From Bacteroidales bacterium (GTDB taxonomy: Bacteria > Bacteroidota > Bacteroidia > Bacteroidales > UBA932): a DNA stretch of 62,728 nt. The stretch's first letter is position 1. Each line of letters opens with the position of its first letter. The notes beneath the pieces are model-generated. The model was not told the origin of the DNA. It searched no databases and was given only the letters and a program-made list of their open reading frames with translations. Of the stretch, positions 7,137 through 14,323 are shown one piece after another. Where the stretch lies: assembly GCA_017626355.1 (NCBI GenBank), contig JAGAIY010000011.1, positions 1-62,728 of the forward strand, written 5' to 3'. The translations under genes were made by a program, and so were the position numbers.

Positions 7137-10100
7137 TTAATTTTGTACAGTAAAGATATCATCTTCCTCTTTAACTCCAGTTATAGTGATATTGTCAGCG
7201 TCATAATAACCAGAGTAAGCATCCTTTACTATCTTCTTTCCGCAAGGGACCACAACTCGTGAATCACCAACCATTCCAGTTACTGTATCTTCTCCAGTAA
7301 AAGTGAATAAAGCGTTACTACCAGTCATATCAAGGCTACCACCTCTCATCAAGATACCGCAACCCTTATTGATGTTGAAAGTGCCGCCAGTTACTTTCAA
7401 AGTACCTTTCTGTGGATGATAAATACCACAAGCTACATAATCTGCAGATGCGATATTTGCATTGAAAGTACCACCGCTAATTTCAATTGTGCCGCCCTGG
7501 TACTTGAGATCATTAGTACCGTTTCCACTGATTACCGCATTGTCATTCGATGTAAAAGTACCATCTGTAATCTTAACAGTACCAGCCATATTAAACACGG
7601 ATACCTCTTGTGCTTCAAAAGTACCACCATTGAAGTTAGCAGCACCGTTTACAACTTTAACACAATGACCAGTCTCATTATTGAATTTACCTGCAGTGAC
7701 ATTGAGAGTACCACCTGAAACTTCCACCAAACCAGTGATAGTACCGGTAGTATTAACTGTTACCACAGGAGCCTCATAAGAAGCATATTTGCATACATCG
7801 AAAGCGATATCCTTAGCAGGAGCTATAATAGAAGTCGAACCTGTAAGATTTACTGTACCGCTATTGTTTGACACAATATACCTTACATTTTCTCCATTAT
7901 GAGCAATGTTGGTTCCGTCAATTGTCATGTTTTCAAGAGTGAGGTCCGCATAATTCTGAATCATCATTGCGATTCCTTTCTGTGTGTCACCTGAGTTCCA
8001 TTTGCAATCCTTGTTTTCAACAGAACAGTTGATCGTACCATTCATGAATTTGATATTCTGTCCTTGCAGAATCTGGAAACCTAAAGTGGTCGTTCCTGTG
8101 GAACCCACTCCCGGCTTGTTCAAAGTATATGTGTGTCCTCCGAAATCAATACAGATAGGGTTGAGCTTTGTGTCAATGACAAGACCTGTAGCATCATCGA
8201 TGTCCTTTAGAACGCAGATGGTTTCATTTGACTCGACATTTTCAAGGGCCTCACTCAATGAAGTGTAGTATCCTTTCTCCTCGATTTTGGCTACAACTTC
8301 GTTCCATTCGACAGTCTCATCTGTAGTTGCACTGTTAGACCATAAGTTATCTTCGATAGTTACCGTTTCAGATGTACCATTATCATTGCCGTCACCAGAG
8401 AAATCCCATTTCAAATGGATTGGCTCAGTAATTTTTTCCTCTCCAATATAACAATCATTGAATTTCAGATTTGTTGTATGCTTGAGACTGATTGTGAAGT
8501 TTTCATCGAAAGTACAACTCTTGAAGTTTGCAGCGCAATATGGAATATAGTTCTGATAATCCCCACTCAGTCCGAATGTGCAATTTGCGAAGGTGTGATG
8601 TACTCCGTGTCCTGAGAGCCATCCGAACATATTGCAATTTTCGAATTTAACATTCAGATTGTTTGGTCGGCTGAAATTGAAAGCATATACCTTATCGTCA
8701 AATTCGCAGGATTTTACATCCAATGATCCAGATAAAGACGTTGAATTAGTATAAATTGCTCTTTTGCCCTTCGCCATTTCCTCTGCAGTAGGAGTTTTGA
8801 AGTTACATCCCTCAATAGTGGATCCAGCTTCTACAATAATATCATACTGAGTGTTAGCTGACTTGAAGGTGATATTCTTGATATAACCACCTTTCAGAAC
8901 GAATACACCTTTGCCTATACCCTCAGCAATCTCGCATTTGACTTCAACTGAATATTTATTTTCACCGCCATCGATGGTCACTCCTTCTGGAATTTCGATG
9001 TTTGTTTCATATAATATTTCATTTTGAGTCAAGGTATAGGTACCAGAAGTGTTATTAGCTAAGAAGTCGCTTAGACTGGTGCTGTTAGACTTTTTCTTTA
9101 TTACATATCCTTCAGGAGCATCCTTTGGTGTTTCGCTACCATCCTCAACATAGATGGTACCTTCTATACCAGATTCACTGCTCCATTCTTTGACTGTAGC
9201 TCCGTTCTTTACTTCGATATTACCTTTAACGATAGTCAATTTGCTGATTGTGACATTCTTGTCAATTATCAGAGTGTTTTCTGCTGTTGCTGCAGTGACC
9301 TCAGGTATTACTGCATATGAGGCTCCAGCTACAGTAATTGATACTGTAGAGTTTGGCAGGTCGATATTCAGCTTTGTCTTGTCAGATTCTGTCGGAACAG
9401 TAATGTTGACAGTTTCTGCGACCTTTTCGTCATCCTCTGCAGTTATCGTGATAGGTGTCTCTGTAGAGATTGATTCAAATGCAATATTGATAGTACTATT
9501 GTCAGTTTCTGTAGGAAGAGTGATAGTTGGCTCCTGTGTATCCTCCGGTACATCTTCAATAGAAATGTTTTCTGATTCAGCTAATGTCTCACTTGCCTTG
9601 TCAATAGTAGTTTGAGTAGGAATTGTAGCGTTTACTGCATCTAATGTTATAGATGATGTATAGCGCTTGTTCCTCATTGCATTCAATGGCTTTGTTTTCA
9701 GAACTTTTGTATTTTTACCATCAGAAATAGAAAACTGAAGTTCTGAATAAGTTGCTACTGGGATAGGGAAGTAGAACGTCTTGTTTGACACTTCTGTGTT
9801 AACAAAAGTTATGGTTACTTCCTTTGCTCCATTTGTAGGAGCATTCAATGTCGGAACACCATCATTAAAGGTAATTGTGGCGCTGCCGGCAAGATCGGGG
9901 TCAGAATCTGCTGCTTCAAGTGTAGCAACGCAATATCCTGCTGGAATATTGTTGACAGTAAGTGCCATAAGTGCCCCTGCATTGCGGAATACAATGTTGC
10001 TCTCTTCTCCGCTCATCAGTGATGCCATAGGGGCTTTGTTGTTTGCTCCTTCTGTATACTGGTACTCTTCAGCTAATTCTAAGGTTATAGCACTTCCATT

Positions 10101-10430
10101 ATATTTGTTGTCAGAATTGTATGGATATAATGCCGCAACTTTAGTGTTCTCGAAATTTCCGGTGAAAGTCGCATTACTGCTGTTTTTGCCACTCTGTAAT
10201 GTATATTGATGGTTTGTATATGTCAGATTATCACCTGTAGAGAAAATACTGATCATATCAGTTTCCTCCCAGAGAACCTGATTGCCATCCATTGTAGTAC
10301 GAGTCTCTGTATCTGTTGATATTACTGCACTTAATGAATCAGAATGGACTACAGAAGGTATTTCTGCCTCTTTTACGCAACAGCTGAATATCACAGCTAA
10401 TGCTGGAATAATAAAATAATTACTTTTCAT
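7137..10430 (-). CDS. Fimbrillin-like lipoprotein with right-handed beta-helix
   Basis: A 1097-residue surface protein from the chosen start MKSNYFIIPALAVIFSCC, a lipoprotein signal with Cys17 or Cys18 as lipidation site. The N-terminal part has TRTTMDGNQVLWEETDMISIF, typical of Bacteroidales fimbrillin/Mfa-like domains. A Thr/Glu-rich linker follows. From about residue 430 the chain becomes a long series of short repeats of the GGTF, VTGGTFN and NCTF kind, as in parallel beta-helix (pectin-lyase-fold) proteins. The start at 10430 is 10 bases after a 38-codon ORF and avoids a frame that crosses that ORF. Base composition is AT-richer than the neighbours. Adhesin or glycan-binding roles are possible but unproven. 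Confidence 0.8.
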   Translation of the reverse strand: MKSNYFIIPALAVIFSCCVKEAEIPSVVHSDSLSAVISTDTETRTTMDGNQVLWEETDMISIFSTGDNLTYTNHQYTLQSGKNSSNATFTGNFENTKVAALYPYNSDNKYNGSAITLELAEEYQYTEGANNKAPMASLMSGEESNIVFRNAGALMALTVNNIPAGYCVATLEAADSDPDLAGSATITFNDGVPTLNAPTNGAKEVTITFVNTEVSNKTFYFPIPVATYSELQFSISDGKNTKVLKTKPLNAMRNKRYTSSITLDAVNATIPTQTTIDKASETLAESENISIEDVPEDTQEPTITLPTETDNSTINIAFESISTETPITITAEDDEKVAETVNITVPTESDKTKLNIDLPNSTVSITVAGASYAVIPEVTAATAENTLIIDKNVTISKLTIVKGNIEVKNGATVKEWSSESGIEGTIYVEDGSETPKDAPEGYVIKKKSNSTSLSDFLANNTSGTYTLTQNEILYETNIEIPEGVTIDGGENKYSVEVKCEIAEGIGKGVFVLKGGYIKNITFKSANTQYDIIVEAGSTIEGCNFKTPTAEEMAKGKRAIYTNSTSLSGSLDVKSCEFDDKVYAFNFSRPNNLNVKFENCNMFGWLSGHGVHHTFANCTFGLSGDYQNYIPYCAANFKSCTFDENFTISLKHTTNLKFNDCYIGEEKITEPIHLKWDFSGDGNDNGTSETVTIEDNLWSNSATTDETVEWNEVVAKIEEKGYYTSLSEALENVESNETICVLKDIDDATGLVIDTKLNPICIDFGGHTYTLNKPGVGSTGTTTLGFQILQGQNIKFMNGTINCSVENKDCKWNSGDTQKGIAMMIQNYADLTLENMTIDGTNIAHNGENVRYIVSNNSGTVNLTGSTSIIAPAKDIAFDVCKYASYEAPVVTVNTTGTITGLVEVSGGTLNVTAGKFNNETGHCVKVVNGAANFNGGTFEAQEVSVFNMAGTVKITDGTFTSNDNAVISGNGTNDLKYQGGTIEISGGTFNANIASADYVACGIYHPQKGTLKVTGGTFNINKGCGILMRGGSLDMTGSNALFTFTGEDTVTGMVGDSRVVVPCGKKIVKDAYSGYYDADNITITGVKEEDDIFTVQN

Positions 10431-10440
10431 AATATAAGTT

Positions 10441-10557
10441 TTACCAATTTTCCTGATCATAATTTTCGTTGCTTGCAGCGAGCAAGATACTATCCTCAGT
10501 CTGAAGTTCGATAACTTCAACATAAGGACATTCGTAGGTCTGTTTTCTTGTTTCCAT
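10441..10557 (-). CDS. Small protein, 38 residues, upstream of the lipoprotein
   Basis: ATG at 10557 to TAA at 10441. The peptide begins METRKQTYECPYVEVIEL, then has an acidic stretch, ILLAAS, and a tail ending in ENW. From memory, short Bacteroidales proteins with a similar Y-x-x-P-x-VEVIE start and an LAAS or LA-S core sit before fimbrillin-like genes. I cannot verify this by search. The stop lies 10 bases from the lipoprotein ATG, so the two are probably co-transcribed and translationally coupled. Function unknown. It has no signal peptide. Confidence 0.6.
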   Translation of the reverse strand: METRKQTYECPYVEVIELQTEDSILLAASNENYDQENW

Positions 10558-10597
10558 AATCTTTTGTTTATTAGTTTGTTAGTAGATAAGTTGCGTT

Positions 10598-11110
10598 CTA
10601 TTCATTCAAGTCTATATTCTTGACCTGTATCTTTGAAGATGGGGTTCTTCCCAACTTGTCGGCGGTGCAGAACAGAGTGACGAAATCATCTTTGTGAAAA
10701 GTGTTTCCGGCTGACAGGACTTTTAGCTTGACCTTGATTGCTGATATCAGAGATGTGCATGGCGTATCTGTTCTGATGGCAAATGTGGATTGGTCACAGT
10801 TCCAGCCCTGGAGTTCGTCAGTCAGGTATGCATGGAAGCCGGCTGTCAGGTTCGGATTGTTATGAAATGAGTAGGTTATGAGATAGTCATACCCTCCTGA
10901 CGGGTTGATTTCCATCAGTTCCTTCATTCTGTCGATATTGCTGTTCATGACATTTTCTATTACGCTCCAGCCCCAAGAGCGGTAATATGCGCCAAAAAAG
11001 AAAGTGTGAGGTTGATCGTTTATTGAATCGGAGGCTCTGGTAAGCCTATAGAGAAATAAACAATACCCCACACTTGGACGATATACTTGAGATAGTATAC
11101 GACAAACCAA
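10598..11110 (-). CDS. Unrecognised ORF, possibly a truncated gene
   Basis: A 170-codon frame whose first 60 residues look poor. The part from MNSNIDRMKELMEINPSG onward (about residue 55) reads like a real protein, with GGYDYLITYSFHN, FHAYLTDELQGWNCD and a C-terminus ending KNIDLNE. I recognise no family. It lies 40 bases before the 38-codon ORF on the same strand and could share its transcript. A short ATG frame at 11189 stops after six codons in another phase, so an N-terminal frameshift or decay is possible. Composition matches the AT-rich island. Confidence 0.4.
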   Translation of the reverse strand: MVCRILSQVYRPSVGYCLFLYRLTRASDSINDQPHTFFFGAYYRSWGWSVIENVMNSNIDRMKELMEINPSGGYDYLITYSFHNNPNLTAGFHAYLTDELQGWNCDQSTFAIRTDTPCTSLISAIKVKLKVLSAGNTFHKDDFVTLFCTADKLGRTPSSKIQVKNIDLNE

Positions 11111-11229
11111 GCATGAAAGTCGATTGCTTACCCTCTCTAATTGAAATTTACCAGATTTCCGATTCGGGTTAAAAGCGAAACACTTTCATTCAATATGTGA
11201 TGTCAAAGCCTATCTTGGCCAAGACACCG

Positions 11230-11237
11230 CAAAGGTA
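11230..11237 (-). promoter_or_regulatory. Possible -7 box for the 10598-11110 transcript
   Basis: TACCTTTG on the minus strand fits TAnnTTTG. It lies about 120 bases before the ORF at 11110, and no promoter box is seen between that ORF and the small ORF. There is no clear -33 element. Confidence 0.3.
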
Positions 11238-11272
11238 GAAAATGTTTTCAACATTCGTGGGGTATTGGAGTG

Positions 11273-11323
11273 ACAAATTTCATGTGAATATTTGAAAATA
11301 TCAATATTGACATGAAATTTTGT
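11273..11323. repeat. Inverted repeat with 20-21 base arms
   Basis: Arms 11273-11292 and 11303-11323 are complementary except for one indel and one mismatch, with a 10-base AT-rich spacer. The sequence between ORF 11110 and BaiN (11111-11501) otherwise holds only a -7 box and the palindrome at 11413. It could be an operator or a folded RNA. No T-run follows. Confidence 0.55.
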
Positions 11324-11412
11324 TTGCTTTACCTTGCCATATTTCTGATATTAAAAAGATCCTCCCTTTGTGGTAATTTTCTCTTTGAATTGTAACCGAT
11401 TGTCAGCTAGGG

Positions 11413-11462
11413 TTTTATGAGTTTACGGGTGCACCGCGCAGTACACCCGTAAACTCATAAAA
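11413..11462. repeat. Intergenic palindrome, family A copy 2 (19-base perfect arms)
   Basis: Arms 11413-11431 and 11444-11462 are perfectly complementary, with a 12-base spacer CACCGCGCAGTA. The inner CGGGTG/CACCCG core and the spacer resemble the copy at 6640. Each strand ends in AAAA after the stem, so it lacks the T-run of an intrinsic terminator even though it lies just beyond the BaiN stop. Confidence 0.75.
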
Positions 11463-11501
11463 TGTTGATGATCAGTGGAATGCGTGCCAGGAGACTGGCG
11501 G

Positions 11502-12848
11502 TCATGGTTTCGCTGCGGAAATTCCTGCCAGATATCCTGTGGAGAAGGCGGTCTGGAGATTGTAGCCGCCGGTGTCGGCGTCGAGATCGAGGATTTCTCC
11601 TGCGAAATGGAGGCCGGGGACGAGTTTTGACTCGAGTGTCTTAGGAGTAATTTCTTCCAAGCTGACTCCTCCTGCTGTCACGACGCATCTCTCGTATCCT
11701 ACGAAGCCTGCTATCTCCATCTTCCAGTCTTTCAGCAGGCGTGGGAGACTCTTGTGGTCGGCTCCGGGATTCAACTTCTGGAAGGCCGGTATCAGGGACA
11801 TGGGCAGCACTTTCCCGAGAAGTATCCTGAATCTGTCCTTGTATAGCTTGTTGGAGTTGCGTTTATCTTTTGATATTTCATTCCACAGCGTGCCGATTCG
11901 TACGGTAAGGTCGTCAAGCTCTACCGCAGGTTTCATGTCGAGCGATGCGGTGACTTTTGAGCCGTTTATGAGGGCGTTGACACATTTGCGGCTGACCTTG
12001 AATCCGATAGGCCCCTCTATGCCTCCGTCAGTGAAGTCGAGGTCTCCGAATTCGTTCTGGATTTCATTGCCGTCTGCAATGATGGATAGTCCTACGTTCT
12101 TGAGCTGGTTGCCGCATAGAGCCTGACCGGTTTCTGTGAGTGGCAGACTTCTTTCGATATGACCCTTCAGATCTTTGGACTGAGGCTTTGATGTGTCGTC
12201 CTTATATCCTTTGGGAACTATGGCGGTCAGGGAAGGGAAAAGCGGTCTGACGGTATGTCCCATTTCTCGTGCCCAGTCATAACCGTCTCCTGTGGATCCG
12301 GTCTTGGGGTAGGAGAGACCTCCGGTCGTGATTATCAGTTTCCTGCAGGTATATTCCGCACCGTCGCTGCATCTGATGCTGAATGACCTGCAATCTGCAG
12401 TCCCGTCACTGTCATGGCGCCTGATGTCCGTGACTTCCTTTCCGCATATGATCCTGGCTCCGGCTTCGGATGCTGCTTTGACCAATGTGTCCACCACGTC
12501 AGATGCAAGATGTGAAGCCGGGAACGCCCTGTCACCTCTCTCTATGACAGCTTCCATACCATGTGTCGTGAGAAAATCCACCATCTTTTCTGAGGTCAGA
12601 TTGTAGAATGATTGTTTCAGAAAGTTCGCCTTCGGGTGTACGTGGCTTGAAAATTCATTCCACTGCTTGACGTTAGTGAAGTTGCAGCGCCCTTTCCCGG
12701 TGATCATTATCTTCCTGCCCGGACGTGGCATCTTTTCAAGAACCACGACTCTCCCGTCCACACCATCCCGGGTGAATGTTTCAGCAGCTCCGACCGCAGC
12801 CATGAGGCCGGCCGCTCCTGCACCTATGATCAATACATCCGCATCCAT
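11502..12848 (-). CDS. NAD(P)/FAD-dependent oxidoreductase, BaiN/HI0933 family
   Basis: A 448-residue cytosolic flavoprotein. It starts with a dinucleotide-binding fold (VLIIGAGAAGLMAAVGAAE), then VLEKMPRPGRKIMITGKGRCNFTN, the HI0933-family signature. ITTGGLSYPKTGSTGDGYDWAREMGH lies mid-chain. The C-terminal FAGEILDLDADTGGYNLQTAFSTG closes the FAD site. Family members include BaiN, but most have no proven substrate, so a bile-acid role should not be assumed. It is a single gene with its own -7 box upstream and a palindrome just past its stop. Confidence 0.88.
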   Translation of the reverse strand: MDADVLIIGAGAAGLMAAVGAAETFTRDGVDGRVVVLEKMPRPGRKIMITGKGRCNFTNVKQWNEFSSHVHPKANFLKQSFYNLTSEKMVDFLTTHGMEAVIERGDRAFPASHLASDVVDTLVKAASEAGARIICGKEVTDIRRHDSDGTADCRSFSIRCSDGAEYTCRKLIITTGGLSYPKTGSTGDGYDWAREMGHTVRPLFPSLTAIVPKGYKDDTSKPQSKDLKGHIERSLPLTETGQALCGNQLKNVGLSIIADGNEIQNEFGDLDFTDGGIEGPIGFKVSRKCVNALINGSKVTASLDMKPAVELDDLTVRIGTLWNEISKDKRNSNKLYKDRFRILLGKVLPMSLIPAFQKLNPGADHKSLPRLLKDWKMEIAGFVGYERCVVTAGGVSLEEITPKTLESKLVPGLHFAGEILDLDADTGGYNLQTAFSTGYLAGISAAKP

Positions 12849-12882
12849 TTCCTGTTGAATATTTAATCAGTGAAAACCGATG

Positions 12883-12890
12883 CAAATTTA
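12883..12890 (-). promoter_or_regulatory. -7 box for the BaiN-family gene
   Basis: TAAATTTG on the minus strand, a perfect TAnnTTTG match 35 bases before ATG 12848. It is divergent from the tRNA promoter. Confidence 0.5.
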
Positions 12891-12902
12891 TCTAAAATAT
12901 TC

Positions 12903-12910
12903 TATATTTG
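12903..12910 (+). promoter_or_regulatory. -7 box for tRNA-Thr
   Basis: TATATTTG, a perfect match, 28 bases before the mature tRNA 5' end. Confidence 0.55.
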
Positions 12911-12938
12911 CAGTCCCTTTGGAAAAAGGAGTTTCGTT

Positions 12939-13014
12939 GCCAGTTTAGCTTAGTCGGTAGAGCATCGCATTCGTAACGCGAAGGTCGTGGGTTCGAATCC
13001 CATAGCTGGCTCCA
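12939..13014 (+). tRNA. tRNA-Thr (CGT anticodon)
   Basis: A 76-base cloverleaf with encoded CCA. The acceptor arm GCCAGTT pairs with AGCTGGC (one G-U). The D arm contains AGCTTAGTCGGTAGAGC. The anticodon loop TTCGTAA places CGT at 12972-12974, reading the Thr codon ACG. The T arm contains GTGGGTTCGAATCCCAT. The last anticodon-stem pair (A-C) is mismatched. Confidence 0.95.
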
Positions 13015-13050
13015 TAAATGTCGGATCTTTAACTGTCTGTGTGATAGTTA

Positions 13051-13098
13051 TTTACAGTAAGTCGGGTGTTCCCTAGGGAACACCCGACTTACTGTAAA
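13051..13098. repeat. Perfect 48-base palindrome, family A copy 3
   Basis: The sequence equals its own reverse complement for 24 bases on each side of the 13074/13075 centre. The inner CGGGTG and CACCCG words are separated by 12 bases, as in the copies at 6640 and 11413, but here that spacer is itself palindromic. It lies between convergent tRNA-Thr and thioredoxin genes and may help end both transcripts. No T-run follows. Confidence 0.8.
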
Positions 13099-13129
13099 TT
13101 GCTGATACTCATTTATTTGAGTATCTGGG

Positions 13130-13612
13130 CTATTTTGTGCCGAACAGATTGGTTTCAATCTCTTTATGGAACTTTGCCTTGTCTCTGGCTCCGATAGTCA
13201 TGGTCGGCTTTCCGTCAAGAGGAATGTAGAGGATTGCCGGTATGGAGCTTACTCCAAATGCTTGGGCGAGATCAGGATTCTTGTCTATATCAACCTTGTA
13301 GATTACGACTTTTCCTTCATATTCCTTTGCAAGTTCATCAAGGATAGGGGATATCCTCTGGCATGGTCCGCACCATTTTGCAGTGAAATCCACAATCGCG
13401 GGTTTGTCTCCAAGATATTTGAGGTCATCCTTTGAAAGGTCATAGACCTTTTCTGCAAAATCAGTGGCATTGAGTTCCTGAGCGGAAACTGTCTTCACTG
13501 TCTCCTTGGCAGATTTCTTCTTGTCATCGTTCTTCGCTGTGGCGTTTCCGCAGGACGCTATAATCAAAATGGCAGTCATAGCCATTGTAAGGGTTTTGTA
13601 AAGTGTGCTCAT
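13130..13612 (-). CDS. Thioredoxin-fold lipoprotein
   Basis: A 160-residue exported thioredoxin. The lipoprotein signal ends IIASC (Cys21), followed by a lysine-rich linker. A full thioredoxin domain carries WCGPC at 80-84, VVIYKVDIDKNPDLAQAFGV and the cis-Pro loop SSIPAILYI. It probably handles disulphide or oxidative stress chemistry in the periplasm. I chose ATG 13612 because a -7 box at 13631-13638 overlaps the longest frame and leaves only 9 bases before ATG 13621. Monocistronic. Confidence 0.87.
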   Translation of the reverse strand: MSTLYKTLTMAMTAILIIASCGNATAKNDDKKKSAKETVKTVSAQELNATDFAEKVYDLSKDDLKYLGDKPAIVDFTAKWCGPCQRISPILDELAKEYEGKVVIYKVDIDKNPDLAQAFGVSSIPAILYIPLDGKPTMTIGARDKAKFHKEIETNLFGTK

Positions 13613-13630
13613 ATTTTCCATGGTTTTATG

Positions 13631-13638
13631 CAAAACTA
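13631..13638 (-). promoter_or_regulatory. -7 box for the thioredoxin gene
   Basis: TAGTTTTG on the minus strand, a perfect TAnnTTTG match 18 bases before ATG 13612. It overlaps the start of the longest possible frame and so argues for the shorter protein. Confidence 0.55.
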
Positions 13639-13752
13639 ATCAATATTTAGAAAAAATCAAAATAAGACTATCAAATCCTATGCCTTATCGTATGTTTTTT
13701 CTCTTTTTAAATATATGAGAAGCCAAATATATGAAACACTGTAAAACCCCTA

Positions 13753-14322
13753 TCAGAATATCACCCTTATGTCAAATATCCCGTTGCCGCAGAATGAACC
13801 CTTAAGCGGCATTTCAGAGACATTGCGTGAACACAGATGTGATACCGGCTGCAGTTCCACCGCTACGAAATCACCGATCCTCAGAGAGGTTGTCCCGGAT
13901 GCCCTGCAGATGGTGTCTTCGATCTGTTCAAGCAGCATCTTCTGATCCATGCCGAAGTTGAACAGAAGTTCGTCTCCTGCAGTCACCTTGTAGATATTGC
14001 CCTCATTTTCCATCACGACAGGGTTGTACATCGGGAAAGGCAGCAGGGAGCTGTGGTCCGTACAAGAGGAAAAGGCTATGGCTGTGTCGTCTTCATGGAG
14101 GCAGTAAAGCAGGGCTCCGAAATTGAAGGCGTCATAGTATCTGGAGACGAATTTCCGCCCTATGCACTTGCCCGCCTTGCTTATCCGTACGAACACTATC
14201 GGGGCCCACTGCAGTTCCGATATTCCCTCAGGAACATAGAAATCCTTGTTCTCCCTTTCCCAAGTCGTGTCAGGCCTGCAATAGCAGCAGCTGCTCCCGT
14301 ATGGTCTCGTTATGATGTTCAT
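13753..14322 (-). CDS. Degenerate fumarylacetoacetate-hydrolase-fold protein
   Basis: A 189-residue protein that aligns by eye with short FAH-family enzymes along its length. DFYVPEGIS corresponds to the PFFIPDFS strand, and FVRISKAGKCIGRKFVSRYYD to the V-KINRVGK-I--KFAHKYYDE segment. LRIGDFVAVE and the final GNGIFDIRVIF match the C-terminus. The metal-binding ExE of the family (HYEVEV) is replaced by QWAPIV at 38-43, and the downstream Asp of the ARDL motif is absent. It is probably not a hydrolase. It begins one base after the exonuclease stop and so belongs to the dnaN operon. Confidence 0.65.
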   Translation of the reverse strand: MNIITRPYGSSCCYCRPDTTWERENKDFYVPEGISELQWAPIVFVRISKAGKCIGRKFVSRYYDAFNFGALLYCLHEDDTAIAFSSCTDHSSLLPFPMYNPVVMENEGNIYKVTAGDELLFNFGMDQKMLLEQIEDTICRASGTTSLRIGDFVAVELQPVSHLCSRNVSEMPLKGSFCGNGIFDIRVIF

Positions 14323-14323
14323 A

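Noticed and set aside
7137-10430. CRISPR array or tandem DNA repeats in the lipoprotein gene
   Set aside because: The repeats are degenerate protein-level beta-helix turns with no fixed-length DNA repeats or spacers.
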